DNA from: an uncultured Oscillospiraceae bacterium
GTDB lineage: Bacteria; Bacillota; Clostridia; Oscillospirales; Acutalibacteraceae
Assembly (NCBI GenBank): GCA_902492455.1
Contig: CABULH010000006.1
Span: forward strand, 124,001-188,000
Length of the DNA stretch: 64,000 nucleotides
Direction: 5' to 3'
The notes under the pieces: model-generated
Told to the model about the DNA's origin: nothing
What the model saw: only the letters and a program-made list of their open reading frames with translations
Database searches by the model: none
Position numbers and translations under genes: made by a program
Shown: positions 26,687 to 35,212 of the stretch, one piece after another
How positions within the stretch are numbered: the stretch's first letter is position 1
Layout: each line of letters begins with the position of its first letter

Positions 26687-29035
26687 TTACAAGACTGCCT
26701 CCACCTTATGAACCTTGCCGTCAGCAAGGCTGGGGACCAGATTACCGCTTATCTCTCTGCCGTCTACCAGCAGCCGGCGAATACCGGAAGTGCGGCCGTC
26801 GGGATTTGCAACATGAATATGATATTCCGCTCCGCGGAATTGACGTTTGACGGTGAATTCCTTCCATTCCGCCGGAATGCAGGGATCCACCAGCAGCCCG
26901 TCGTCCTCCGGGCGGACACCGAGAATCCAGAACACCGCCACACGGTGCAACCACTGAGCTGAACCTGTGTACCAGCTCCAGCCGCCCTTGCCGAAGTAAG
27001 GGGAAATCGGTCCGTCGGAGTTGCCGGGGGTCACATAGGGCTCCGCCACATAAGCGTCCTGATCATCCGACCGGTTGGGCGGGCAGATGGTGCGGTAGGC
27101 TTTGTAGGCGTTGCGGCTGTCTTTCATCATGGCATATGCCCACACAGCCCAGGTAGCGGCATGGGTATAAACGCCGCCGTTTTCCCGCAGACCGGGCGCG
27201 TAGCGGGTGATGTAGCCCAGATCCGAACGAGGCTTGGTATAAGCGGGATACAGCAGCAGCGCGCCATGTTCCCGCAGCAGCTGCTTCTCTACGGATTTCA
27301 TGGCCTTTTCCGCCTTTTCCGGCTCCGCAATCCCGGAAATCACTGCCCAAATATTGGGGTTCAGGAAGATTTTTCCTTCCTCATTTTTGACGGAACCAAG
27401 ATCTTCCCAGGCGTCGGTGGTGGCCTGCAGGTACCATTCGCCGTCCCAGCCATATTGATTGACGCTGAAGGCCATGGTCTGCCGCACCTCTTCGCATTTT
27501 TTGGCGAAGACGTCGTCTCCACGGCGGCGGCACAACGGAATGAATTGTTCAAGAATCAGATACAGGAACTCCGCTACCCAGAAGCTTTCTCCCTTCATCT
27601 TGGCGCCCACTTCCGACAGACCGTCGTTCCAGTCGTGGTCGCCCATCAGCGGTACCCCTCGGGGAGAAAAGCGGCTGAAGCATTTTTCAATAGACCGTTT
27701 GCAGTGATCGTACAAATCGCCTTCTCCTTCGTCCACGTAGGGCACCACTTCATCCAAAATGGCGTAATCCCCTGTTTCCTGGAGATAGGCGCTGAGAATA
27801 AAGGGCAGCCACAGCAGATCATCGGAACAGTTGGACTGAGGACCGCTGCCGCTGATGGTAAACCACCAGTGATAAACGTCGCCGGCGGCGAACTGTTTGG
27901 AAGCATGCAGCAGGATCTGCCTACGGGCTTCATCCGGCTGGTTTTCAAGAAAGATCTGGCAATCCTGCAGCTGATCGCGGAATCCAAACCCTGCGCTGAC
28001 CTGATAGAAACCCGATTTCCCCCACAGTCGGCAGGAAATAGCTTGATATTTCATCCATATGTTCGTCATGAAATTCAACGCCTCATCCGGCGTTTCCACC
28101 CATTCGGCGTCAATATAACGGCTCCAGAAGGCGCCGACGGCTTCAAACTCCCGTGCCGCCGCTTCCGGCGTGGTGCAGGCGGTCAGTTCCTCTACCGTTT
28201 CGCGGCCGTTTTCAGCGGCACCGATGGTAAACACCACCGTTTTGCTTTCACCCGGGGCGAGTTCCACCACCGTGCGCAGCGCGGCGCAGGCATCGGTGAA
28301 TCTTCCCTGCCGACCGGCCAATTCCGCGTCGTGCATCATCCGGGGATCTTGTTCGCTGCGATAGCCGCCGATCAGCGTTTCCTTATCGGTATCAAAAGAG
28401 GATGCCTTTTCACTCACCGCATGGAAAAAGGTGTAATTCCAGGATGCATTGGAGCCGAACCAAATCAGCTTTTTGGCGGTGATGCAGCTGTGAGAGGGAT
28501 CATACGCGGTATCAATAAACAGCTTGTGGTATTCCCGGTGTTCATCCGGTGCAAACCCCAGCGCCAGCTCAAAATAAGAAGTTACATCCAGATGCCGGAC
28601 GGCGCTGCTGTTGTTTGTCAGCGTCAGCTCCATGAACTCCATAGGCTTATCCGCCGATACAAACATCTTCAACGACGAGGCAATATCCGCCACGCTGTGT
28701 TCGAAAATGCTATAGCCCACGCCGTGACGCACCCGATACGATTGATATTCCGCCTGGACGGGATTCCAGGTTGCCGACCAGAAGGCGCCGCTGTCCGTAT
28801 CCCGTATATACAGATATTTGCCCCAATTATCTTTGATCAGATCCTGATAGGAACGGGTGATGCGGTTTTCGCCAGCATTGCCACGCCAGGAGTAACCGCC
28901 GCCTGTCTGCGAAACAATGATGGAGTAGTCGCTGTTGGAGATCACATTGCCCCAAGGACGGGGCGTGCGCGGGTCGGTGATGATATACTCGCGGCCATCA
29001 TCTGAAAAGCCGCCGTATTTGCCGACAAATTTCAT
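26687..29035 (-). CDS. GH94 family glycoside phosphorylase
   Basis: A 782-residue GH94 enzyme (cellobiose/chitobiose/laminaribiose phosphorylase family), which splits beta-glucosides with phosphate to give a sugar 1-phosphate. It starts with the family pattern MKFVGKYGGFSDDGREYIIT. FRDQLQD (about 353) and HDWNDG follow; the catalytic acid of the family is the Asp of WND (about residue 471). No signal peptide, so it acts on imported disaccharides. The exact disaccharide cannot be read. The ATG at 29035 fits the family start; an in-frame ATG at 29059 would add eight residues (MRKGQVFE) that overlap the AAAGGACAGG site. It follows GH35 after a palindrome-rich spacer and precedes a binding protein. 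Confidence 0.88.
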   Translation of the reverse strand: MKFVGKYGGFSDDGREYIITDPRTPRPWGNVISNSDYSIIVSQTGGGYSWRGNAGENRITRSYQDLIKDNWGKYLYIRDTDSGAFWSATWNPVQAEYQSYRVRHGVGYSIFEHSVADIASSLKMFVSADKPMEFMELTLTNNSSAVRHLDVTSYFELALGFAPDEHREYHKLFIDTAYDPSHSCITAKKLIWFGSNASWNYTFFHAVSEKASSFDTDKETLIGGYRSEQDPRMMHDAELAGRQGRFTDACAALRTVVELAPGESKTVVFTIGAAENGRETVEELTACTTPEAAAREFEAVGAFWSRYIDAEWVETPDEALNFMTNIWMKYQAISCRLWGKSGFYQVSAGFGFRDQLQDCQIFLENQPDEARRQILLHASKQFAAGDVYHWWFTISGSGPQSNCSDDLLWLPFILSAYLQETGDYAILDEVVPYVDEGEGDLYDHCKRSIEKCFSRFSPRGVPLMGDHDWNDGLSEVGAKMKGESFWVAEFLYLILEQFIPLCRRRGDDVFAKKCEEVRQTMAFSVNQYGWDGEWYLQATTDAWEDLGSVKNEEGKIFLNPNIWAVISGIAEPEKAEKAMKSVEKQLLREHGALLLYPAYTKPRSDLGYITRYAPGLRENGGVYTHAATWAVWAYAMMKDSRNAYKAYRTICPPNRSDDQDAYVAEPYVTPGNSDGPISPYFGKGGWSWYTGSAQWLHRVAVFWILGVRPEDDGLLVDPCIPAEWKEFTVKRQFRGAEYHIHVANPDGRTSGIRRLLVDGREISGNLVPSLADGKVHKVEAVL

Positions 29036-29063
29036 CTCAAAAACCTGTCCTTTCCTCATTTGA

Positions 29064-29181
29064 CATCCGGCTCCGCGCCGTCACCCGGCGCCGGATGAGA
29101 ATCTCCGTGACAAGGATATTTGGTCTTTCCGTTAGGAAAGACCAAAGCCCCGATTGTTAACAATCGGCCGCGTACGCGGCC
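29064..29181. repeat. Cluster of four inverted repeats between GH35 and GH94 genes
   Basis: Four dyads stand in a row. CATCCGGC / GCCGGATG spans 29064-29097. TTTGGTCTTTCC-GTTA-GGAAAGACCAAA spans 29119-29146 (12-bp stem). CCGATTGTTAACAATCGG is at 29150-29167 (perfect 18-bp palindrome). GGCCGCGTACGCGGCC is at 29166-29181 (perfect 16-bp palindrome, sharing two bases with the previous one). The second is a strong RNA hairpin. The loopless palindromes look more like protein-binding dyads, and the TTGTTAACAA core resembles LacI-family operators. No clear T-run marks a terminator. Confidence 0.6.
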
Positions 29182-29191
29182 CGGTATGATT

Positions 29192-31558
29192 CTATTTTTT
29201 CGCTTTCTGGGAAAAACGAATGGTGAGGGTATCGTAAAGAGCGCCGTGCAGCTTGGAACAGATCCGCCAGCCTTCCGCCGTTTTCTCCACTTGATAGGCA
29301 TCGTCCGGAATAATCGGGAAGGAGGTTTCCACAAGGATTTCATCCTCCGGCTGGGTCAGAGACAGCGTCAGCCGCCATTCGCCCCGGACATCCTTGGACT
29401 CCAGAATCTCCGCAGTGGAATACAGGATCTTCGCTTCCGGCCGGAACTGTATGTTCAACGGAAGCATCAAGCCGCTGCGTGGACGGACGATCAGCTTCTT
29501 GCCGCCGAACAGCCGGCGGCCGCGGAAATGAATGTGGGTTTCTTTGGCGTATTCATCGATATTATTGATGAATAAATACCGGCCGCCGTCCTTGTTCACC
29601 CGGGAGGTCATAAACAGCTTGTCACTGAGATGATCTGCCGTAAACAGCGGTTTGACGCCAATTTTGGCGAACTGATTAAGTACCACCTGATCCCGATAAT
29701 AATAATCGTGCTGCTGGGCCACACCGAACACCACCGCTTTGCCCTTGCCCATTTCTTTGACGAAACCGCAGGTGTAGCCGTCGTTCTTCTGCTTGGCAAA
29801 ACCGTTTTCCACATCGCCCAGATCGGTGGAACTGGAAATAATGATGTCTTCCACATCATCTATGTACGCAGCAAAACCGAAATCGTGAACCTCCGCCTTG
29901 CATCCCAGAGCATCCCGCAGAATGGTGCAGGGCTCGCCTCGCATATCCATCACCGGCACGGTGGGGAACAGCAGCAGACGGCCGCCGGCCATTACATAAT
30001 CCACCAAACGCTGCTGCACATCCGCCTCCATGTAACGGGTAGCAAAAGCCGCCAGTTTGGGATGTTCACGCACCGATATCGGTTGAGGTGCGGAGAGATC
30101 ATACCCTTCATAAATCAGATTGGTGACCGACATGCCCTTGCCCATACCCTCAAACAGGTATTCGTTGCGATAAAAAGCCAGCTCATCCCGGAAAGCCTGA
30201 GTCGCTGCATCCGCATATTCGGTCATATAGTAATCCGGGATAAGTCCCAAAGTAACCACTGCTTCCTGGCGAGTGGTTAGGAGGCTTTGCTCACAGGCGT
30301 GGAGCATACGGCCGAGATGCTGAATAACCGGATATTGGGGATTCAAGCTGCCATCCATATCCACAGGCGCCTGCCAGGAATGACGATGCCCATAATACCC
30401 GGTTCCCTCCATGTTGTATCCGCCGGCGAACATATAGTAATTGACGCCGTTCATACCGCCAGCTACGCACAGCCGGGTGGTGAGATCATACGTGGTGGGC
30501 TGCATCCGGGGGGTGTCCACCTGGAAGCCGCCCTGAAATTCGGCGGAAAACAGCGGCTGATCGGGTGACTGTACAGCATGGGTATAAGCGTTGGCCAGCA
30601 TAATATCCTGAAAATTGTCGTAGCAAATGTTACCGATATAGTAGTCTCCAGCCATCACGGCGCCGGGAACCTTAGCTACTTCAGATAACTGGGAAACACC
30701 GATGGGATACTGCTTGCCCCGTTTGATGACATCACAGGAATCGAAGCCGTGAACGTTGACGATGTTGGGCACAGTTCCCATATACTGTCGGGCCAGCGTT
30801 TGCAGAGCCTCAAAATAGCGGCGGAAATATTGCCGCATATAACGGGAAAGATCGTCTCTCACCACTGCCGCCGCTTCCTTGGGTGGATGGCAGACAAAGG
30901 CCTGAAATTCCTCTCCCTCCCGGCTGCCGTAAACGGTTTCCTGATCTCCTTTTTTTTCGCGCAGATAGTCATGAAAATCCAGAATATTCCGGGGCGTGTA
31001 ATCAGCCTGCCCGGCGCACCAGTGCATCATGCCGATTTCATTATCCAGCTGCAGCATGATAACCGGGCCGCCCTCGTCGGCGGTGTAGGGACGGATGATT
31101 TTACCCAAAGCGGCGTACCATCTGTCCACCAGTTTCAAATAATCCTCATCCAGCAGATAAACGCTGCGGGTCGGATGATCCTTTCCCTCCCGATCTTTGG
31201 CCAGGGACTGGGGATAAGAAGTATAAATCCAGTTGGGCAGTCCTTCGTTGCACATCTCGCTCATGATATAAGGACCAGGCCGGAGGATACAATACATATG
31301 ATGCTTTTTAATCAGCTGAAGAAAAGCGCCCAGATCGTTCTCCGGACGTCTGCGTCCCTCCAGATCGATATCTCCCTCCTCATACTCGTGGATCAGCCAC
31401 GGGATGTAGCTGCTCACCAGATTGGCGCCGGCCTGTTTCGCCCGGATAATGCGGTTTTCCCAGTCCTGCCGCGGAACACGGAAATAATGGATTTCCCCGC
31501 CGAAAAGAAAGGTATCGCGTCCATTGATGACAAAATTGCCATTTTTAACTTCTACCAT
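29192..31558 (-). CDS. GH35-like beta-galactosidase
   Basis: A 788-residue protein with an N-terminal GH35 (beta/alpha)8 barrel. Visible features are FLFGGEIHYFRVP (18-29), PYIMSEMCNEGLPNW (about 96-110), the acid/base motif QLDNEIG (Glu174) and the nucleophile motif FSAEFQGGF (Glu340). The rest (about 450-788) is beta-rich with jelly-roll-like segments. It should remove terminal beta-linked galactose or a similar sugar. No signal peptide, so it is cytoplasmic. It follows the GH3 gene by 56 nt and probably shares its promoter. The ribosome binding site is modest (GAGAGGA, far upstream). Confidence 0.85.
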   Translation of the reverse strand: MVEVKNGNFVINGRDTFLFGGEIHYFRVPRQDWENRIIRAKQAGANLVSSYIPWLIHEYEEGDIDLEGRRRPENDLGAFLQLIKKHHMYCILRPGPYIMSEMCNEGLPNWIYTSYPQSLAKDREGKDHPTRSVYLLDEDYLKLVDRWYAALGKIIRPYTADEGGPVIMLQLDNEIGMMHWCAGQADYTPRNILDFHDYLREKKGDQETVYGSREGEEFQAFVCHPPKEAAAVVRDDLSRYMRQYFRRYFEALQTLARQYMGTVPNIVNVHGFDSCDVIKRGKQYPIGVSQLSEVAKVPGAVMAGDYYIGNICYDNFQDIMLANAYTHAVQSPDQPLFSAEFQGGFQVDTPRMQPTTYDLTTRLCVAGGMNGVNYYMFAGGYNMEGTGYYGHRHSWQAPVDMDGSLNPQYPVIQHLGRMLHACEQSLLTTRQEAVVTLGLIPDYYMTEYADAATQAFRDELAFYRNEYLFEGMGKGMSVTNLIYEGYDLSAPQPISVREHPKLAAFATRYMEADVQQRLVDYVMAGGRLLLFPTVPVMDMRGEPCTILRDALGCKAEVHDFGFAAYIDDVEDIIISSSTDLGDVENGFAKQKNDGYTCGFVKEMGKGKAVVFGVAQQHDYYYRDQVVLNQFAKIGVKPLFTADHLSDKLFMTSRVNKDGGRYLFINNIDEYAKETHIHFRGRRLFGGKKLIVRPRSGLMLPLNIQFRPEAKILYSTAEILESKDVRGEWRLTLSLTQPEDEILVETSFPIIPDDAYQVEKTAEGWRICSKLHGALYDTLTIRFSQKAKK

Positions 31559-31614
31559 GAAGCGTCATCATTCCTCTCACAATATGAATTCTGCATCCCC
31601 CAAGTGGAGATTTT

Positions 31615-33747
31615 TCAGCACAAAACGGAATCTTCCAGGAATATCCGCACGCCGTCTTCACAGGTGCTGTCATGGCCCACATAGATACGGAAATACCCCG
31701 GCTCCGCTGCCATACGGAGATCTGCATGAACAAATGCCAGCATCTCAGGCGTGACGGCGAAGGTAACCGGACGGCTTTCATGAGGCAGCAGCGGCAGCTT
31801 CTGAAAACCTTTCAGCTCCCGCGCCGGCCTTGTCATAGATGCGGTTTCATCACGGATATATAGCTGCACCGTTTCTTCTCCCGCGATATCGCTGTCATTG
31901 GTAAGAATGACCGTCACATGCAGGGTATCATCCGCCGTGAGCTTATCCTTATCCGCCGTTACCGGGCCATAGATAAACCGGCTATAGGAAAGCCCGAAAC
32001 CAAAAGGATACAGCGGTGTGATCTCTTCATCCAGATAGCGGATCAGTTCCGGCCGGCCGCTGGTTCGGCGGTTATAGTACAAAGGGATCTGTCCTTCACA
32101 GCGGGGAAACGTCATCGTCAGGCGGCCGCTGGGATTGTAATCTCCAAACAATACATCGGCCAGCGCATCGCCGCAGGTGTCGCCAAGCTGCCACGCTTCC
32201 AGAATGGCGGGTACGTGTTCATGCTCCCATGTCAGCGTCAGAGGCCGGCCGTTCATCAGCACAAGAACCACCCGCGGATTTACCGCACAGACCCGCCGCA
32301 GCAGTCTCTGCTGGGCTTCCGGGATACCGAGATGTGCCCGGGAATTATTTTCACCGGACATCCAGCAAGCTTCTCCCAGCACCATGATGACTGTATCGGC
32401 CCGGGCAGCGCCTTCCACGGCTTTCTCCGCCTCTTCTTCACTGCCTTCCTGAATGCCGCTGCCGATAAAATAGGTTACCTCGGTATCCTTGCTTACTCTG
32501 GCTCGAATTCCAGCCAGCGGCGTTGTCACATTTTCTTTTTTTGTTTTGCATTGCCAGCAGCCCAACGCATCCCCCTGGCTGTCTGCCAGGAAACCAATCA
32601 CTGCTAGTTTGCCGGCGTGTTTTTCCAACGGCAACATGTCATAGTCATTTTTCAGCAGCACCATGGATTCCCGGGCCATCTGCCGCGCCGTTTCGATGTG
32701 CGCGGGACAGCGGTGAATCGCCGCCGCTTTCTCTGGAGTGGTCTGATTTTGTTCGAACAGCCCCAGCGCCAGTTTGACCCGCAGAATACGGCGAACCGCT
32801 TCATCCAGCCGTTCTTCCGGGATAGCGCCTTCCTCCACCAGCTGCTCGGCATACAAATCATAGATACCGGAATTCATGTCGATTTCGGCACCATTATTGA
32901 TGCCGATCCGCACGGCGTCCTTATCGTCCGCCGCCACGCCGTGGGCTACTCCCTGCTGAACCGATTCCCAATCGGTAACCACCGGCCCCTGAAAGCCCAG
33001 ATCTCCACGAAGGATTTCTTCCAGCAGATGATAACTCAGAGATGCCGGCTGCCCAGATACATCATTGAAAGAACTCATCACCGCACCGGCGCCGGCCTCC
33101 ACAGCCGCTCGGAAAGGCGGCAGATAAATCTCGCGCAGCGTATGTTCGGAAATTTCCGTATAATCGTAGTCCCGTCCGCCCTCGGCGGCACTGTAACCTA
33201 TGTAATGTTTCGGACAGGCGGTCACATGAGGGCGGTCCTCCCAATCATTGCGCTGGAAACCGCGAACCCGGGCGGCCGCCACCAAACCGCCGTAATAAGG
33301 GTCCTCACCCGCCCCCTCTGCCACACGCCCCCAACGGGGATCCCGGGCAATATCTACCATCGGCGCGAAAATCATGTTGACTCCATCCGCTGAGGCTTCC
33401 CTCGCCGCCACCGCAGCGGTCTCCTCAATCAGCGGAAGATTAAAGCTGCAGCTTTCCGCCAGGGGGATGGGAAATCCAGTGCTGTACCCATGAATGACAT
33501 CATCACCGATCAACAGCGGCACCGGATTAGGCGAATGCATGATTGATTGCTGTATATCCGATACCAGCGTAGATCCGCAGAAATTCAGCAGGGAACCGAT
33601 TTCCCCTTTTTCCACCAGGGAACGTTCGTATTCCCGAAAGCTGCCGTATTGAATCAGTTGGCCTACTTTTTGGCGGCGGGTCATACCGGCCAGCAACCGG
33701 TCGATTTGCTCTTCAAAATCCATGCTGTCCATGCTGACATAGCGCAT
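31615..33747 (-). CDS. GH3 family beta-glycosidase
   Basis: A 710-residue GH3 enzyme. It shows the N-terminal barrel with DDVIHGYSTGFPIPL (82-96) and DPRWGRVAEGAGEDP (136-150), KHYIGY (180-185), and the nucleophile in VVTDWES (Asp259). An (alpha/beta)6 domain (about 350-560) and a C-terminal fibronectin-like domain follow. It lacks a signal peptide and likely cleaves beta-glucosides or beta-xylosides in the cytoplasm. The ATG at 33747 has GAGGCG about 10 nt upstream; GTG at 33753 is an alternative. It is the first gene after a consensus promoter at 33896-33924, so it opens the locus. Confidence 0.9.
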   Translation of the reverse strand: MRYVSMDSMDFEEQIDRLLAGMTRRQKVGQLIQYGSFREYERSLVEKGEIGSLLNFCGSTLVSDIQQSIMHSPNPVPLLIGDDVIHGYSTGFPIPLAESCSFNLPLIEETAAVAAREASADGVNMIFAPMVDIARDPRWGRVAEGAGEDPYYGGLVAAARVRGFQRNDWEDRPHVTACPKHYIGYSAAEGGRDYDYTEISEHTLREIYLPPFRAAVEAGAGAVMSSFNDVSGQPASLSYHLLEEILRGDLGFQGPVVTDWESVQQGVAHGVAADDKDAVRIGINNGAEIDMNSGIYDLYAEQLVEEGAIPEERLDEAVRRILRVKLALGLFEQNQTTPEKAAAIHRCPAHIETARQMARESMVLLKNDYDMLPLEKHAGKLAVIGFLADSQGDALGCWQCKTKKENVTTPLAGIRARVSKDTEVTYFIGSGIQEGSEEEAEKAVEGAARADTVIMVLGEACWMSGENNSRAHLGIPEAQQRLLRRVCAVNPRVVLVLMNGRPLTLTWEHEHVPAILEAWQLGDTCGDALADVLFGDYNPSGRLTMTFPRCEGQIPLYYNRRTSGRPELIRYLDEEITPLYPFGFGLSYSRFIYGPVTADKDKLTADDTLHVTVILTNDSDIAGEETVQLYIRDETASMTRPARELKGFQKLPLLPHESRPVTFAVTPEMLAFVHADLRMAAEPGYFRIYVGHDSTCEDGVRIFLEDSVLC

Positions 33748-33895
33748 ACACACAATTCGCCTCTATTCTATTTTTTAATCTTATTTAATAATTGAAGAAC
33801 CAAAGCATTGGAACGAGGGCAATAATTGATGTTTAATATAAAAAAGATTCACTTATCATATCTATATTTAGCTTTTTCTTTCTTCTTTTTACTAT

Positions 33896-33924
33896 ATTAT
33901 AAACTCTGCCTCGCCATATGTCAA
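33896..33924 (-). promoter_or_regulatory. Consensus sigma-70 promoter for region 1 locus
   Basis: On the minus strand the sequence reads TTGACA (33919-33924), a 17-bp spacer, then TATAAT (33896-33901), a perfect match to the vegetative consensus. It leaves a leader of about 140 nt before the GH3 start codon. No obvious riboswitch or terminator is seen in that AT-rich leader. A perfect promoter for a catabolic operon normally implies tight repression or attenuation. Confidence 0.8.
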
Positions 33925-34161
33925 TAAGCATCTCCTTATTTATTAAATATATTTTATAAATTTATGATGGTAATTCAATCTAAATTCTTTTCTCTATATC
34001 TGCTTATTTCATCACAAACCATGCGAAATTGATTTTTCACCGAGATAGCACTAAGTCTTAAACGGCTCCAATTCTGTTAGATTTCTGCTGCTGGCTGGGG
34101 ATTTCCTGCGTCAGATTGGGTATGCAGCATTTTTCCCGGGATATGGTAAGCGATAAATATG

Positions 34162-34196
34162 ATAGGCAGCCTGCGCAACAAACGCAGGCTGCCTAT
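34162..34196 (+). terminator. Strong hairpin, possible intrinsic terminator
   Basis: A perfect 14-bp stem (ATAGGCAGCCTGCG, 7-nt loop, reverse complement) followed on the plus strand by TTTAATTT. The T-rich side favours plus-strand termination, which would fit the degraded plus-strand reading frame ending about 7 nt upstream. On the minus strand it lies 340 nt after the TagD-like stop and is followed only by ATCATATTT, so it may act bidirectionally but weakly there. Confidence 0.55.
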
Positions 34197-34373
34197 TTTA
34201 ATTTCGCAAAAATATTTTATAATATAAGGTAACAATTTAGTTCCATATCATATCCAACTAAACCGCTCCTGCGCACTCCTCTGCTTTCGTGATGACCTCT
34301 ATTCCGTTATATTGTTGTTCTTTGCAAAAAGATCACGTTCCCATACAATAAAACGATTCGCCTAGATTTTTTA

Positions 34374-34511
34374 ACAGCAAGCAGCCGCCTGCATAAACCT
34401 ATCATCATCAAATGGAAGGTCCATTTTGGCTGCTTCTATTACATAATCATTAAGGCCACAGGCAGAATCAACTAATTTATATAGACCACATACGTCATCA
34501 CTATCAGCTTT
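34374..34511 (-). pseudogene. Possible gene remnant, unidentified
   Basis: A 46-codon open stretch without a start codon and ribosome binding site. It has a natural-looking protein composition (for example KLVDSACGLNDYVIEAA and MDLPFDDDRFMQ) and ends in TAA at 34371-34373. It may be the tail of a lost gene at the island edge. I recognise no family. Confidence 0.25.
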
Positions 34512-34538
34512 TCATGCTCCACTATATTGAGTTTATCT

Positions 34539-34991
34539 TCATCCAGGATCAGTATTTATATTTTCATGTGAAGTCTTAGATTCTCCATCCACCGTCTTCG
34601 CATCATTCAAGTCTTTTTTAATCTGGCTACTGCTTATCTCAGGTGTCCTTGGCAGATACACAACCTCAACACCTTCTTCCTTAAGGAAATCGAATTTTCC
34701 CGCCCAGTCATCCCCCATGACAAAAGTATCCACATGATACTCATGCATATCCGTTCTCTTTTGCTGCCAGTTGGTCTCTGGAATGACAAGATCAACATAT
34801 CTAATCGCTTCGAGCAGTTCCCTTCTCTGTTCATATGTGAAATATGTCTTTTTATGCTTTTCATTCCAGTTAAATTCATCAGAAGACAAAACAACAATCA
34901 AATAATCCCCAAGAGCTTTTGCTCTTCTAAGCAAATTAATATGACCATAATGCAATAGGTCAAATGTTCCATAGGTAATAACCCTTTTCAT
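34539..34991 (-). CDS. tagD: Glycerol-3-phosphate cytidylyltransferase
   Basis: A 150-residue nucleotidyltransferase of the TagD type, which makes CDP-glycerol from CTP and glycerol-3-phosphate for teichoic-acid-like polymers. The catalytic core is clear: GTFDLLHYGHINLLRRAK near the N-terminus (HxGH motif), the RRELLEAIRYVD block, and RTPEISSSQIKKDL, equivalent to the RTxGISTT signature. The C-terminus carries about 20 extra polar residues (DAKTVDGESKTSHENINTDP). I chose the ATG at 34991 because GGAGG stands 9 nt upstream; the longer frame from 35039 adds 16 residues outside the fold. It supplies the substrate for the TagF-like enzyme two genes away. Confidence 0.9.
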   Translation of the reverse strand: MKRVITYGTFDLLHYGHINLLRRAKALGDYLIVVLSSDEFNWNEKHKKTYFTYEQRRELLEAIRYVDLVIPETNWQQKRTDMHEYHVDTFVMGDDWAGKFDFLKEEGVEVVYLPRTPEISSSQIKKDLNDAKTVDGESKTSHENINTDPG

Positions 34992-35212
34992 TTCAGTATA
35001 CCTCCACTTTCCAATTTCTGAATCCTCAGGGCAATCCATAAAAGGCAGTTACACAAAATGCAAGGCCATTACCCGCACAGATTCTGATTTATAACTTCTT
35101 GTTCAAAAACGCTCTGTCTCACCAGCACCCAAATCACTTTATTTGATCATTTCAAAAGAGCAAAGAAGTGAAATCAATTGTCTACTATACAGTGTAAAAT
35201 TCAGTTTTTATT

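Larger units (their letters stand above)
33754..34538. other. 785-bp AT-rich intergenic region with gene remnants
   Basis: This holds the GH3 promoter (33896-33924), a strong hairpin (34162-34196) and two short open stretches that look like degraded coding DNA. One is a plus-strand frame from about 34051 ending in TAA at 34153-34155, just before the hairpin. The other is a minus-strand frame (34374-34511, 46 codons, ending ...FMQAAACC). Neither has a start with a ribosome binding site and neither matches a family I know. The base composition resembles the polysaccharide island rather than the glycan locus, so this is probably the island's border. Confidence 0.4.

Noticed and set aside
27161..29005. 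Long plus-strand open frame (614 codons) opposite the GH94 gene
   Set aside because: It mirrors GH94 codon structure, has no ribosome binding site or recognisable domains, and the minus-strand gene has full family motifs.
29064..29181. Palindrome cluster as a CRISPR array
   Set aside because: The repeats differ from each other, have no regular spacer length, and there are no cas genes.
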